Shown here piece by piece: positions 44,574 to 55,949 of a stretch of DNA of 64,000 nucleotides. This DNA is from Phoronis australis (Eukaryota; Phoronida; Phoronidae), in contig NMRA01000348.1 of assembly GCA_002633005.1 (NCBI GenBank), positions 235,065 to 299,064 on the forward strand, in the 5' to 3' direction. Made by a program: the position numbers and the translations under genes. The stretch's first letter is position 1. Each line of letters opens with the position of its first letter. Under the pieces are notes generated by a model. That model did not search any database, was not told the origin of the DNA, and worked only from the letters and a program-made list of their open reading frames with translations.

Positions 44574-45530
44574 CACCGGAAGAGGTCGTTTGGTGCAAAG
44601 GTCATATAATTTTCAAAATGCTACTCCTCCTTCAGTTTTAAAGCTATCTTTTTCAAATTCGTTGCACAGGTATAAGTCAACTTGACAATTTGAAAAAATA
44701 CTTTTCTAAGTAATCGGGTCATCAAATCGGGTGAAACGGGTCAAAGGTCATTAGGTGCAAACTAAAATTTTGAGCTAGACACCTCAAATTGACAGGTCTG
44801 ATTGCCACAGATAAATCAAACCGGAATCCAAAGTTTCAGGTCATTTAGTGCAAACATGGGGTCATTAGGTGCATTTTTTTCTGAAAATTTGACCTTTTCA
44901 ATCAGCAAGTATTCTGATGTGTCAACCCTTAGACAACTGTGATTCTCAGCGTTAAACACATTTTCCTTGGGCTTTGCAATAATTCTCCTAAAGATGCTTA
45001 AAATGCACCGGATAAGGTCAATTAGTGCAAAGGTCAGGTAACGTTCAAAATGTTATATGTCTTAGGTTTTTCAAGGACTTCTTTTCAATTTCAGCACACT
45101 GGTGTAAGTCAACATGCCAATTGAATACCCTACTTTACTTTGCAATAGGCATAACCAATCAGAAAAATAGGTCAAAGGTCATTGAGTGCACACTAAAATT
45201 TTAAGCTACAGACTTCAGAATTACGTATCTGTTTACTAAGTGCGATTGAGTATGAATTCTAAATTTTCAGGTCATTTGGTGCACCCATGGGGTCATTAGG
45301 TGCATTTTTCTTCTGAAAGTTTGACCACTTCATTCATCTTCTATTCTGAAGTACTTAAAGTAAAACATCAGTGATTATTAGCATTAACCACACTTTTAAG
45401 CGAGTTTACAATTACTCCCTCATCGGGGCTCATCATGCACCGGAAGAGGTCAATTAATGGAAAGGTCATCAAAAAATTAATATGTAATTTCTCCTACAAT
45501 TTTAAAGAATTCTTTTTCATATAGGTACAC
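44574..45530. repeat. About 431-bp tandem repeat, 2-3 units
   Basis: The landmark GCACCGGA(A/T)(G/A)AGGTC recurs at about 44574, 45005 and 45436, each 431 bp apart. GGTCATTxGGTGCA and GGGGTCATTAGGTGCATTTTT recur with the same period. The hexamer-like AGGTCA/TTAGTGCA phrase is repeated many times inside each unit. Confidence 0.85.
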
Positions 45531-45809
45531 GAGTTGCTGTCAGTAACTTCTCAAGATAATTCCAGTAATACGCACGCACAGAGTCCGTTATTGTCACGCC
45601 GTGACAATAATCTTTCTAGTTTGCTATTAATTTTGCTGCAATTTCTGATGTTTTTATGGGAGCCAATTAGCTGGAAGTTGACGTGTAATTTTCCATTGCC
45701 TGTGTCCGAAGGTGTGTGTCCTTTTCTTTCTCAATACAGTTAATTTGCTCAAAATCTCCCAAGAAAATCAATTAGACTTCCAAAATCTGAAACACCCAAT
45801 TAACCTGAA

Positions 45810-48800
45810 CATGTGCACCTCGATTTCGGCAAAAAACGTTGTCTCCTGTATAGGGAGCAATATAAGGCCAATTCCTTTGAATTTTTGTAGTTATTAGTTT
45901 TTTATGATTTGCTATTACACAAAGCCAAAAAACCGGAATGAGCTTTCAAGATGGCGGTTCTGGCGCATGTTGACCTATTTTCAGTCGTGCTGAGGTGCCA
46001 CTTAAACGGGAGGAGAAAATGACGTGAATTTTTGCATGAGGATTCTCTAAGGTATACTCTTTCAAATGAACTATAACAATGTTTTTCTCAGACTTACCGT
46101 TTTCGAGATATTTGACTTAAAATTCCTTAAAATAACGCAAAATTTCGTTCGTTTCGAAAAAACGGAATAATATCAATTTGGATAGAGCTTTTAACGGGCT
46201 TTCAGAAGAAGTTTTCCATTTTTTGCTAAGACGTCTAATTTTCGAGTTATTTGAGATTTTCTGATAACACTGTTCCGCTCTTGCTGCATTGATGTTGGTT
46301 TAGCTTCTATTGAACTAGACTGTAGCCTATTTCTTATTGATTTATGACATCTAAGTTCATCATATGAATGTTAAAATGTTGTTCATCATCTCCACCACCA
46401 TCATCACATTTGTCACCTTCGTCATCATCTCCGACGTCGTCTTTTCTTCAGATAATTTCGCCAAATGTCGCTCAAGACTGTAGCCTATGTCTTATTGATT
46501 TCTGACATCTACGTTCGTCATATGAATGATATCATAACTTGCATTGTCCATCATCGCCACCATCGTCGTCATAGCTGACATCTTCGTCGTCATCTCTGTC
46601 GCCGTCTTTTCTGGTCATCTCTAACATGTTTTTTTTGGTTAATTTCGCCATGTGTCGCTCCTCGGAGCGCTTTCATTTATTTATTCGCACGATACAGGTC
46701 GCAATTTCCGTCCGATCATCACAAATTTACACATAACACGGAGATCCGCAAGTACTGGAAGCCTATAGTTTTTCGTCATAATCGGATCCAAGATGGCGGC
46801 TGTGGCGGCCATTTAGTTTTCATTTTAAGATTCAAAGGCTTCTGGAGGATGCAATTTTTTACGTACAGGTTTGAAACTCAGCACAATTAATGGACCGGAT
46901 GTGAACTACATGTGTTCCGGAAATTGTTTACTTCCGTTCAAAGATTGCGGAAATATTGGCATTCGCGCATGCGCACCTCGATTTCGGGAAAAAAAGTTTT
47001 CTCCTGTAGAGGGCGCAATGTAAGGCCAGTTTTTTTGAATTTTGCAGTTATTAGTTTTTGATGACTTGCTATTATACAAACTAAAAATCCGGAAATTGCT
47101 TTCAAGATGGCGGATATGACTCATGTTGACCTATTTTCAGTCGTGCTGAGGTGCCACTTAAAGGGGAGGAGAAAATGACGAGAATTTTTGAATGTGGATT
47201 CTCTAAGGTATACGCTTTCAAATGAACTCGAACAATTGTTTTCTCACACTTACAGTTTTCGAGATATTTAACTTTAAATTTCTTTAAAAAATCGCAAAAT
47301 TTCATTTTTTTTTCGAAAATAATTACGGAATTGTGTGATACTATCAATTTAGATAGAGTTTTGAACGGGCTTTCAGAAGATGTGTTCCATTTTTTGATAA
47401 GACGTCTACTTTTTGAATTATTCGAGATTTTCTGATAGCACTTTTCCTTTGTTGAGCGCTCTTACTGCATTGATGTTTGTTAAGCTTCAATTGAACAAGA
47501 CTGTAGCCTATTTCTTACTGATTTATGACATCTAAGTTCGTCATATGAATGTCATGATGTTTGTTCATCATCGCACCAACCATCATCATATTCGTCATCT
47601 TCGTCATCATCTTCCTCATCATCTCCGTCGATGTCTTTTCAGTTAATTTCGCGGTGTGTCGCTCAAGACTGTAGCCTATTCTTACTGTTTTCGGACTTCT
47701 ACGTTCGTCATGTGTATGTAATTATTACTTTTATTGTTTATCATCGGCACCATCATCGTCATATTTGTCATCTTCGTCATCATCTTTATCGTCATCTTTT
47801 TGGTTAATTTCGCCAAGTGTCGCTCCTCCGAGCGCTTTCATTTTTTATTTGTTCGCACGATACAAGTCGCAATTTTCGTCCGATCATCGCGAAATTTACA
47901 CATAACCCGTAGTTCGGATGTCCTGGAAGCCTATTGTTTTTCGTCATAATCGAATCCAAGATGGCGGATATGGCGGCCATTTTGTTTCCATTTTAAGATT
48001 CAAATGCTCTTGGAGGCTATGATTCTGTACGTACGGGGCTGAGAATCAGTACAATTATTGAAGAGGGCGCCTGCTACATCTGTATTAGAAATTGTTAACT
48101 TCAAGTTAAAGATGGCGGAAATATCGGCAATCGCGCATGCGCACCTCGATTTTGGGAAAAAACGTTTTCTCCTGTAGAGGGCGCATTATGGGGCCAATTC
48201 CTCCAAATGTTTGCAGGTGTTAGTTTCTTGTGACATCCTATTTTTCAGATCTAAAAAACCGGAAGTTGCTTCCAAGATGGCGGATTTGGCCCATGTTGAC
48301 CTATTTTCAGTCGCGCTGGAGTGCCATTTTACACGGGAAGAGCGAATGACGTGAATTTTTGCATGAGGATTCTTTGAAGTATAGCCTTTCAAGTGGCACT
48401 AACAATTTTTTCAGACTTACCGTTTTTGAGTTATTTGACATTGAATTTCTTTAAAAAAACGCAAAATTTCATTTTTTTCGAAAAATTTACGGAATTGCGT
48501 GATATTATTAATTGAGATAGAGTTTTGAACAAGCTTTCAGAAGATATTTTCCACTTTCCGCTGCGACGTCTACTTTTTGATTTTGAGATTTTCTGATAGC
48601 GCTGTTCCTTTGTTGAGCGCTCTTACTGCATTGATGCTGGTTAAGCTTCAATTGAACAAGACTGTAGCCTATTTCTTACTGATTTATGACATCTAAGCTC
48701 GTCATATGAATGTCGTTACTTGGCGAAATAAATTTCGACAAGTATGTTGCTGTCCACTAATTTTTTTTTGTTTTTTTATTTGTTCGCACGATACAGGTCG

Positions 48801-50030
48801 CAATTTTTGTCCGATCATCACGAAATTTACACATAACAAATACTTCCAGAATTACTGGAAGACTATTGTTTTTCGTCAAAATCAGATCCAAGATGGCGGC
48901 TGTGGCGGCCATTTTGTTTTCATTTAAAGGTTCAAATGCTTCTGGAGGCTACAAATTTTTACGTAAAATGCTAAGAATCGGCACAGTAAATGGACCGGAA
49001 GCTTCTTACAAGTATACTGGAAATTGTTTACTTCCGGTGGAAGATGGCGGAAATATCGGCGATCGCGCATGCGCACCTCGATTTTGGCCTAAAAACGTTT
49101 TCTCCTGTAGAAGGCGCATTATAAGACCAATTCCTTCGAATTTTTACAGGCATTACTTTCTTATGACATGCTATTATACAAAGCCAAAAAACAGGAAGTT
49201 GCTTTCAAGATGGCGGATCTGGCGCATGCTGACTCATTTTCAGTCGTGCTGGAGTGCGGTTTTAAACGGGAAGAGAAAAAGACGTGATTTTTTTGCATGT
49301 GGATTCTTTGAAGTATATTCTTTCAAATGCCCTGTAACAATTTTTTTCTCAGACTTCCCGTTTTCGAGTTATTTGACTTTGATTTTCTTAAAAAAACGTA
49401 AATTTCATTTGTTTTTCGAAAAAATTACGGAATTAGGCGATACCATCAATTTAGATAGAAGTTTGAACGGGTTTTGAGAAGATGCTTTCCCTTTTTCGCT
49501 AGGACGTCTACTTTTCGTGTTATTTGAGTTTTTATGATAGGGCTGTTCCTTTGTTGAGCGCTCTTGCTGCATTGATGTTGGTTTATCTTCTATTGAACTA
49601 GACTGTAGCCTATTTCTTATTGATTTATGACATCTAAGTTCGTCACATGAATGTTGTGATGTTGTTCATCATCGCCACCACCATCATCATATTCGTCATC
49701 ATCGTCATCATCTTCGTCATCATATCCGTCGTTGTCTTTTCCGTTAATTACGCCAAGTGTCGCTCAAGACTGTAGCCTTTTTCTTACTGATTTTGGACTT
49801 CTACGTTCGTCATGTATATGTTATTATTACTTTGTTTGTTCATCCTCGCCACCATCGTCGTCATATTCGTCATCTTCGTCATCATCTTTATCGTCATCTT
49901 TTTGGTTAATTTCGCCAAGTTTCGCTCCTCGGAGCGCTTTCATGATGTTTGTTCATCATCGCCACAACCATCATCATATTCGTCATCTTCGTCATCATCT
50001 TTTTCATCATCTCCGTCTTTGTCTTTTCAT
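45810..50030. repeat. Complex satellite, about 1.16-kb units, four copies
   Basis: The phrase CATGCGCACCTCGATTT(C/T)GG followed by a TTTCTCCTGTAGAGGGCGCA-like block recurs at about 45812, 46970, 48138 and 49071 (periods 1158, 1168 and 933). Each unit also has a CAAGATGGCGG box, a TTTTCAGTCGTGCTG block, a GTAGCCTATTTCTTA block and a (TCATCR)n tract; the fourth period is short because the third unit lacks that tract. Open frames inside, including a 203-codon one at 48866-49477, are by-products of the repeat. Confidence 0.88.
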
Positions 50031-50884
50031 TTTTTTCTTAGTCGCTTCCCCGTTTGCCGGGTACCCGTTCGTAAGCGGGCTTACTTTTTCTGTGCTTGAT
50101 GGCTTGAGCATAAGTCAACATGGATTGCTATTATGGTCTGGCCTGCACTTGGCATTTTAAATAAACTGGTACTTAACAGGGGAAAAATACCAAAAGTGTT
50201 TTGAAATATATTAGAAGCCAGTGTAGATAGCCTGCCAGTGGGCTAAACTTTGAAGCCTGTGTATGATACTCGGGCGTGCCAATTTTCCAGGAGTTGGCGG
50301 CAAGGTCCCTGAGTGGTGACGTGGTAAAATTAGAGGTACCTGTAAATAGGCGCCCGAAGCCCACCGTATCACCTTGAGCACTGAACGTAACTTACGGTGT
50401 GTAGGTGCTACGTTCAAATGTCAAACGGTGATTGGCTGCACCTACGTGCGCCTGCACCCCACAGCACTGGCAATGTCCCGCTTTTTAAGTTTCAAGGTTT
50501 ATGCTGCCGCTGCAATACCGCTCAAAGCCCTAGTGCGGTAAAACTGTCCGACAAAGATCTTGTTAAACTCTTAAACGTTTTGGGGCGTTTTTAGGGGATA
50601 TTTCACCTCTCTGTGTTGGCATAGACCGAAATGTCCCGTTTAATGTCCGAATGTACCGCTTTTCCAATTCATGTGTTTCGTTTTTCAATCATGATTAGGT
50701 ACGTTGGCGTGAAACTATATGGTCATTGTGGGGATTGACCTAGATTTCGGTGTGTGTCGATGTGTGCCTCAGGGCAATGACCATATTGCGATATACATTA
50801 CACTGTATACTCATTTGCAGGTCGATAAGAAAGGCTAGGTCACCGACGAATTCAGATCACCGACAGCACACTGAACAAGGCACC

Positions 50885-51046
50885 ATGTCACTAGTGAACG
50901 TCATGTTAAGCGTTTTTCCGGAATGCGCGATCACAATCCTGCCGATCGTTTTTGGATTTCTAATAGGAATACTAGCCAACAGATGGATTGATGTGCAGCC
51001 GCCAGAGCAGGTTACACGGCAAGTGAACGAGAAAAGTACGAGGTGA
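50885..51046 (+). CDS. Small membrane-anchor-like ORF, copy B
   Basis: GGCACCATG opens a 53-codon frame: MSLVNVMLSVFPECAITILP, then IVFGFLIGILANRW and IDVQPPEQVTRQVNEKST, ending at a TGA. The segment from about residue 14 to 32 is hydrophobic enough for a single membrane span, followed by a charged juxtamembrane stretch. A CATTTGCAG acceptor lies upstream in the same open frame, so either this is a small single-pass protein with its own start or the membrane exon of a larger protein. The ANRWIxVQPxEQ motif is shared with copy A. No known family was recognised. Confidence 0.5.
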   Translation: MSLVNVMLSVFPECAITILPIVFGFLIGILANRWIDVQPPEQVTRQVNEKSTR

Positions 51047-51416
51047 AAATACATGATATACGTAATCTAGGCCTAGTCTCGCCTGGGTTTTGTTACATGG
51101 GCTTTGCGTGTTAAATCTCGTCTCCATTCTAAGAGAGATGAGTCTTTATCGGTTAATTTTCATCGGTTAATTTACAGAATGTGGTAGCAGAAGGTAACGT
51201 TCTCTCAGGTACAAGTCAATTTAATTTTGCTCTTCTTACTTTACTGCTATGTCTGTTCGAACGGACACTAACGTGTCGTGTTATCAACTTGCAAATTTGT
51301 ATTGGAATCATGCTACTTGATAGGTTAAGAGTCTATGTCGAGCTCGCGTATAAGACGTAACTGCTCCAAGTTTATATAGCTGCATGTATAGACAGCCTTT
51401 GTTTCTTCCGGCAGCC

Positions 51417-51531
51417 GATTCTGAAGACGTGGACGTTGGTGTTAGTGACCTTCATTCCAAGACAAGTCAACAGGAACCGTCATGTGGAGAGGGAGATAAC
51501 GACGAGGACTGTCGACACGTACCCTATGAGG
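51417..51531 (+). CDS. Acidic tail exon, copy B
   Basis: After TTTCTTCCGGCAG, a phase-1 frame reads DSEDVDVGVSDLHSKTSQQE, then CGEGDNDEDCRHVPYE, with a possible donor GAG|GTAATT. The composition is strongly acidic and serine-rich, like a cytoplasmic tail. Linking it to the membrane-anchor exon 370 bp upstream is inference: the phase required (1) is not met by the most obvious donor, so the exact splice is unknown. Confidence 0.4.
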
Positions 51532-51662
51532 TAATTGTAGTGCCGTGTGAAGGTTATCTTATAGAAGTCAATATATGGCTCGCCAAAAGTTTGTAAATTT
51601 GCATTCTCAGCAAAGTACCTGAACAACGTGGCTGCCGAACAAAAACGGAGCTCTTCATTAAA

Positions 51663-52080
51663 TTATACAACGTTAAACGCGCCGGGACCAGAAACAGCGC
51701 TGTGCGCGGACGTATTTGTGACTCCGGCGGGATCGATGAGAAATTCTTTTGGCCTGACGTACATGTACATTACTTCTTTAAAGAAGACACGGCTAGACTT
51801 ATTGTTAGCGAGATTGATACTGGTGCGTTCGAAATTTCGGAACAGTCCCCTTTCTTCTGGTGTGCAGGTTTGGAGTAAAAGACCGAGAGACATAACAAAC
51901 AAACAAACAAATCAGTAGCTATATTTCGTGACTTCATGTCACATTTCGCTCTGTATATGTTCACTCCACTCATTGCTTGATGACGTGACGAAGTCACGAA
52001 ATGTAATTACTGTTTTTATTTGTTTGTTTGTTTGTTTGTTTGTTTGTTATGTCTCTCGGGTCTTTTACTTCAATTCTGTG
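51663..52080 (-). repeat. Third copy of the CTPEER repeat family
   Basis: The minus-strand frame reads SLGLLLQTCTPEERGLFRNF, like the two copies at 19.0 and 20.6 kb. The adjacent sequence GACGTGACGAAGTCACGAAATG forms a hairpin, and GTTTGTTTG and GTCTCTCGG segments are mirrored on both sides, so the copy is part of an inverted arrangement. Confidence 0.55.
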
Positions 52081-52489
52081 TGTTTCAAGGGATTGTTTCT
52101 GTCAGTTTTCTAAATCAATGCATTTTCCAGTGAATTCATCTCGGATATATTGTATCGGTAATGATTATCACTGGTACGTGTAACCAGCCGCAAGCGATTT
52201 ATTCCTTGGTTGGTAACCAAATCAGATTGTATAATTTATGCCGTTTAAATGAAAATAATTATGTACATATCAGTTATTGTTGCACAATTGTTTGTATAAT
52301 ACGCTCTTAAAGGACCCTTTCAATTTTTTTCGAGACAATGTATGTTATGTAGTGAACTAAGGTAAAACGCCCTCTGGTGGTTGGAGTGATCTTTCCACTC
52401 ACCTCTAGTCTCACACTCCTTTCCCCGGTCCTCTGGTTGAAGCCAATCAGGCAGTGTTCCTGACATTTATCGTGTTTGGAGATTTGTAA

Positions 52490-52692
52490 GGCAGCCGTTT
52501 TGTTCAGGTACCATCCGTTAGGCCCACGTCGGCTACGACATACCCTGCGGCGGCTCTCGTCAACGTCACCGATTTCGTTTGGGAGACCCGTGTGCGAATC
52601 CTGGATTTACTGGCAGACATCCGAGCATTGCGAAAAGTGCCTCCTACTTCGAGTTCGGTCTTACACATGACTGAATGTACAGTATGTGTGGA
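52490..52692 (+). CDS. Unidentified GC-rich open frame
   Basis: A frame after TTTTGTTCAG is open for about 65 codons: VPSVRPTSATTYPAAALVNV, DFVWETRVRILDLLADIRAL, then HMTECTVCVE and a stop. It is GC-richer than its surroundings and has amphipathic-helix-like composition. It could be an exon, but it lies 200 bp before the first visible IYD exon and has no transmembrane segment, so it does not look like the missing IYD N-terminus. It could also be a retroelement fragment. Confidence 0.3.
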
Positions 52693-52895
52693 ATGAATGA
52701 GAACCACTCGAAATACGGTACTCGATTTCGAGTGTGAGGTTTAGAGAAAAATGCAAGTAACGTTACATATGACATGTCAGTGTCTCTGTTGTGAATGAAT
52801 ATAGTGGATTATTAGAGAGTAGACGCTCTGTTAACACGGCGCGCTATTGGCTGTGAGTATAAAACCATGCAGAATTTTCTGCCCGTTTGTTTTAG

Positions 52896-53034
52896 CTTCG
52901 ACGATACAGCGAAGACGAAATGCTAAGCAGGTCAGATAAATTCTACGAGAACATGAACAAGAGGCGAAGTGTGCGATTCTTTTCAACGGATGGCGTACCC
53001 CTTCAAGTGATAGAGAACGTCATTCGCACAGCAG
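52896..53034 (+). CDS. IYD: IYD exon (FMN-binding start)
   Basis: After a TTTGTTTTAG acceptor, 139 bp encode [20 protein letters not shown], then [19 protein letters not shown] and NVIRTA. A Met lies at 52920, but similarity to vertebrate IYD continues upstream of it (YSEDE), so this is taken as an internal exon, not a first exon. It ends GCAG|GTAAAG in phase 1. Confidence 0.88.
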
Positions 53035-55536
53035 GTAAAGAGGCTCATCCCCAGCCTTTTCTTCAGCCTAAAAACCCTGTGAAGATTGAGTTTTTAGTTA
53101 GGAGCAGCCTGTATTTTGCAATTGAATCGTTGCTAACGGACATTTTGTGGCGAATGCTAGCTACGTGTAATAAACAAAAAACGGATTAGATTGGAAAACA
53201 TTGCAAAACAATCATCCAATTTTGTACGGATATTCGCACACGTCTCGGTTCAATCTGTGTCTAAGGGTTGTCACGTTCAGGAAACTACTCCCCCGCGTTA
53301 ATTCCGTCTTAGAACGAGACTTGATTCATTGCCGCTGTACAGGACTGAACTGGCCTCAACTTATCAGCATTAAAGGTGATTGTTGTGCTTGGAACCTATC
53401 CGTTCGTTATTGCTTAACACGACGTTCAACAAGTTGCCTTGTCGTGATTTGTCATTAAAATAAGCCGAGCTTGGTGTCAATCAATCACTATTTGGCTATT
53501 TCTTTTGAAGTGGCGTTAAAACCACTTTTTGTTTGCACACGGAAGAAGTTGAGACCAGTTTTGAACCAGTTCATTTCCATGTTTGTAGGAACACGATTTT
53601 ATAGCAGGATTTAAGGTGAAGGCAGTACAAAACTGTAATTTCTTCCATAGTTTCTGAATTATGATGTCTTAGAACAGTCGAAACGTTTTATACACCGTTA
53701 CATTATTGTACTTAGGTACTGCACCGAGTGGAGCTCATACTGAGCCATGGACCTTTGTAGTTATAACTGATCAAGAGGTCAAAGCTCAACTTCGAGATAT
53801 TGTTGAGAGAGAAGAGGAGATCAACTATGCCCGGCGAATGGGAGAGACCTGGGTGAAAGATCTGAAAAAGTTCAATACGACATTCGTCAAGCCCTATCTT
53901 ACGGAGGCGCCGTGCGTAATTGCAGTGTTCAAGCAGTCGTACGGGATTAATCCCGACGGAAGTAGACGCGTGCATTACTACAACGAAATTAGTGTTTCAA
54001 TTGCCGCGGGTATACTTCTAGCTTCGCTACAGGTAAGGCCTGAAATAAAAGTAATCCACCTATCGAAAATGTGATCATGCGCCACCAGCCTCAATGAAGT
54101 TGGAGACAAAGACATAGCCTTTCGGGTCGCAACAGAGTGATGTGGCCATTGTGTTTATTACAAGTTCCATCCACTCATTTAAAGCCATTGTGTTGGCCCC
54201 CGGCCTCGTTCATTACAAAGTAACCCAGGCAGCAAATCATTTCACATTTTCACCCTTCCTGCGTTTGCCAAAAATTTCGAGGTTGCTTTGGCCGCCAGTT
54301 GAGTATTTTTGGCTGGGCAGTGATCACAAGAGTCTGGCTTTGAATGGGAAGACATTGACTGTCGTAGATTTGTATGGTTATTCTAAACAAAGTTTGCACG
54401 TAAATTATTTTTCGGAGCTCTAATTATGCTTGCATGACTCCTGATGTGATGTCCGCGGCCCCCATCTTTTCCTTCCATTTTTGTTTTCGTGCACTTCCGA
54501 TTGTTTGATGTGTCATAGTGTTTGTTAACTTGCAACCAGTTCAACGGTTACTACACTTCGGTAACGTCTTATTCAGTGTGCGTGAAGGTTGCGTCATGTA
54601 CAAAGATTGCAGGAAGTGATCTGGGTCGCGAACGTCACATCCCCAGTGACGCATTCATATAGCTAATTAGAACCCGGAAAATTAATGTTACTTCAAACCA
54701 TATAATCATGTTTTACCTAAATGAAACACTGAAGAAGGTTGTTGTGTGCATTCCCCCTGTTCTCCCAAACAACTGTACAACACACGTTGGCGAAGTTCAT
54801 AGCAGGAACATGTCGCCACCTTTGGCACGTTTTTGCCCTCCCGGACATGTAAGAGGTTACCAGTATATAGGTGTTGTCTCCAGTTAAGGCATAAGACAAA
54901 ATTTGGCGACTTGGTGAGCTGAGTGAAAGTCTCATGCGTAGGTTTATTCCTTTACAACGTTAGCGCGTGTACTGGACACAGACACGAAGATTTTGTGTTG
55001 GTCGGCTACTACATGTACATGTACAGTGCGAGGGCCACCCCCTCGTCATAATGTGTAAGAAAGCCTTTCGACTCTAGACCACTTGCGTGTTTTTAAACTG
55101 AGCAGAAAGTGGGTGTTGCCATTTTCGGTTTGCTTAAACTTGAATAAGGCCTATAGAATTGCTAGAGGTTTTACAAACTATTCCAGTTGTGCCCTGTAAT
55201 AGGTTAGCATCATGACGCCAAGGGAAATGGTACAAAATTCATCTCGTTTCTAATCTCGCAAAGGTATATTGGAAATCCAACCAGCATCTGGTATGAACAC
55301 GGTAATTTCGTCGAGCCTTCAGTACAACGTACATATAAGCCGCATCTTTTCAGAACGTGGGTCTTGTTACGTTGACCAGTACGCCTATGAACGCAGGACC
55401 AAACATTCGCCAACTGCTTGGACGACCCCCAAACGAGAAGTTACTATTTGTGCTTCCGGTAGGATATCCGGCAAAAGATGCCACAGTGCCGGATTTGAAG
55501 AGAAAACCACTAGAGGGCGTCATGGTAGTTATATGA
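52896..55536 (+). CDS. IYD: Iodotyrosine deiodinase (three C-terminal exons)
   Basis: Exons 52896-53034, 53716-54032 and 55354-55536 join in frame into about 212 residues covering the nitroreductase-fold domain of iodotyrosine deiodinase. This FMN enzyme reductively removes iodide from mono- and diiodotyrosine. Hallmarks are KRRSVRFFS and [14 protein letters not shown] (FMN binding). By alignment from memory, the substrate-lid residues Glu and Tyr of EEINY and the Lys of FVKPYL are all present. [20 protein letters not shown] and [20 protein letters not shown] close the domain. The vertebrate N-terminal membrane anchor (about 70 residues) is not seen; it may be in an unrecognised upstream exon or absent. 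A possible AATAAA lies at about 56047. Confidence 0.93.
53716..54032 (+). CDS. IYD: IYD exon (active-site lid and core)
   Basis: A 317-bp exon (phase 1 in, 0 out) lies between ACTTAG and CTACAG|GTAAGG. It encodes [37 protein letters not shown], then the KPYL lysine and the YNEISVSIA helix. This single exon holds all the predicted substrate contacts. Confidence 0.95.
54033..55353. other. IYD: IYD intron, no other content recognised
   Basis: A 1.3-kb intron. The minus-strand frame at 54717-54935 and the plus-strand frame at 54142-54423 have no motifs. A short ACATGTACATGTAC run lies near 55010. Confidence 0.6.
55354..55536 (+). CDS. IYD: IYD terminal exon
   Basis: A 183-bp exon after ATCTTTTCAG starts [20 protein letters not shown]. 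It continues [20 protein letters not shown] and ends [13 protein letters not shown] followed by TGA. The junction LLASLQ|NVGLVT matches the vertebrate LLAALQNAGLVT exactly in register. Confidence 0.95.
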   Translation, partial: NVGLVTLTSTPMNAGPNIRQLLGRPPNEKLLFVLPVGYPAKDATVPDLKRKPLEGVMVVI

Positions 55537-55949
55537 GAACCCACCCGTCACATGGAAGCCACCAGAAGAACATTTTGCCTCACTGCCAAAAACGTTGAAA
55601 ATAACGTTCTTTAAAGGACTAAAACCCAGGTTATGATTATTAACGGATATGAATACAGACTTAAAAACACCCAATCTGTGAAACAAAGCAATGTGCTTCA
55701 GAACGTCTGAATTGCCAATCCCTAAGTTTGGTTCAAGTTCCGCAATTCCTTCCATAGTTAAATCGGCCACCTTGACTCCTGCTTTAAGCGTGTTAGGCCT
55801 ACTTGAGGACTGTGCGCCTTGAACCAGCAAATTCACTTTGTGACACACTGAGGATAGTCTAGTTGAACAGTGGTTTTACCTTTCCAGGGAAGTACTGTAG
55901 GCAATAGCAAGTAAGGAAGTAATTTGGATAAAATCTTCAAAACATACAT

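Larger units (their letters stand above)
50038..51640 (+). repeat. Segmental duplication, copy B
   Basis: Paralogous to 40845-42240, with the same order of landmarks. It begins just where the 1.16-kb satellite ends, so the duplicated locus and the satellite array are adjacent. It carries the better-preserved versions of the membrane-anchor and acidic exons. Confidence 0.8.

Noticed and set aside
48866-49477. Longest open frame in the window (203 codons, +)
   Set aside because: It lies inside the 1.16-kb satellite, other units carry stops at the same places, and it has no domain or splice context.
49732-50160. 142-codon frame rich in Ser/His/Phe
   Set aside because: It is a translation of the (TCATCR)n microsatellite tract of the satellite.
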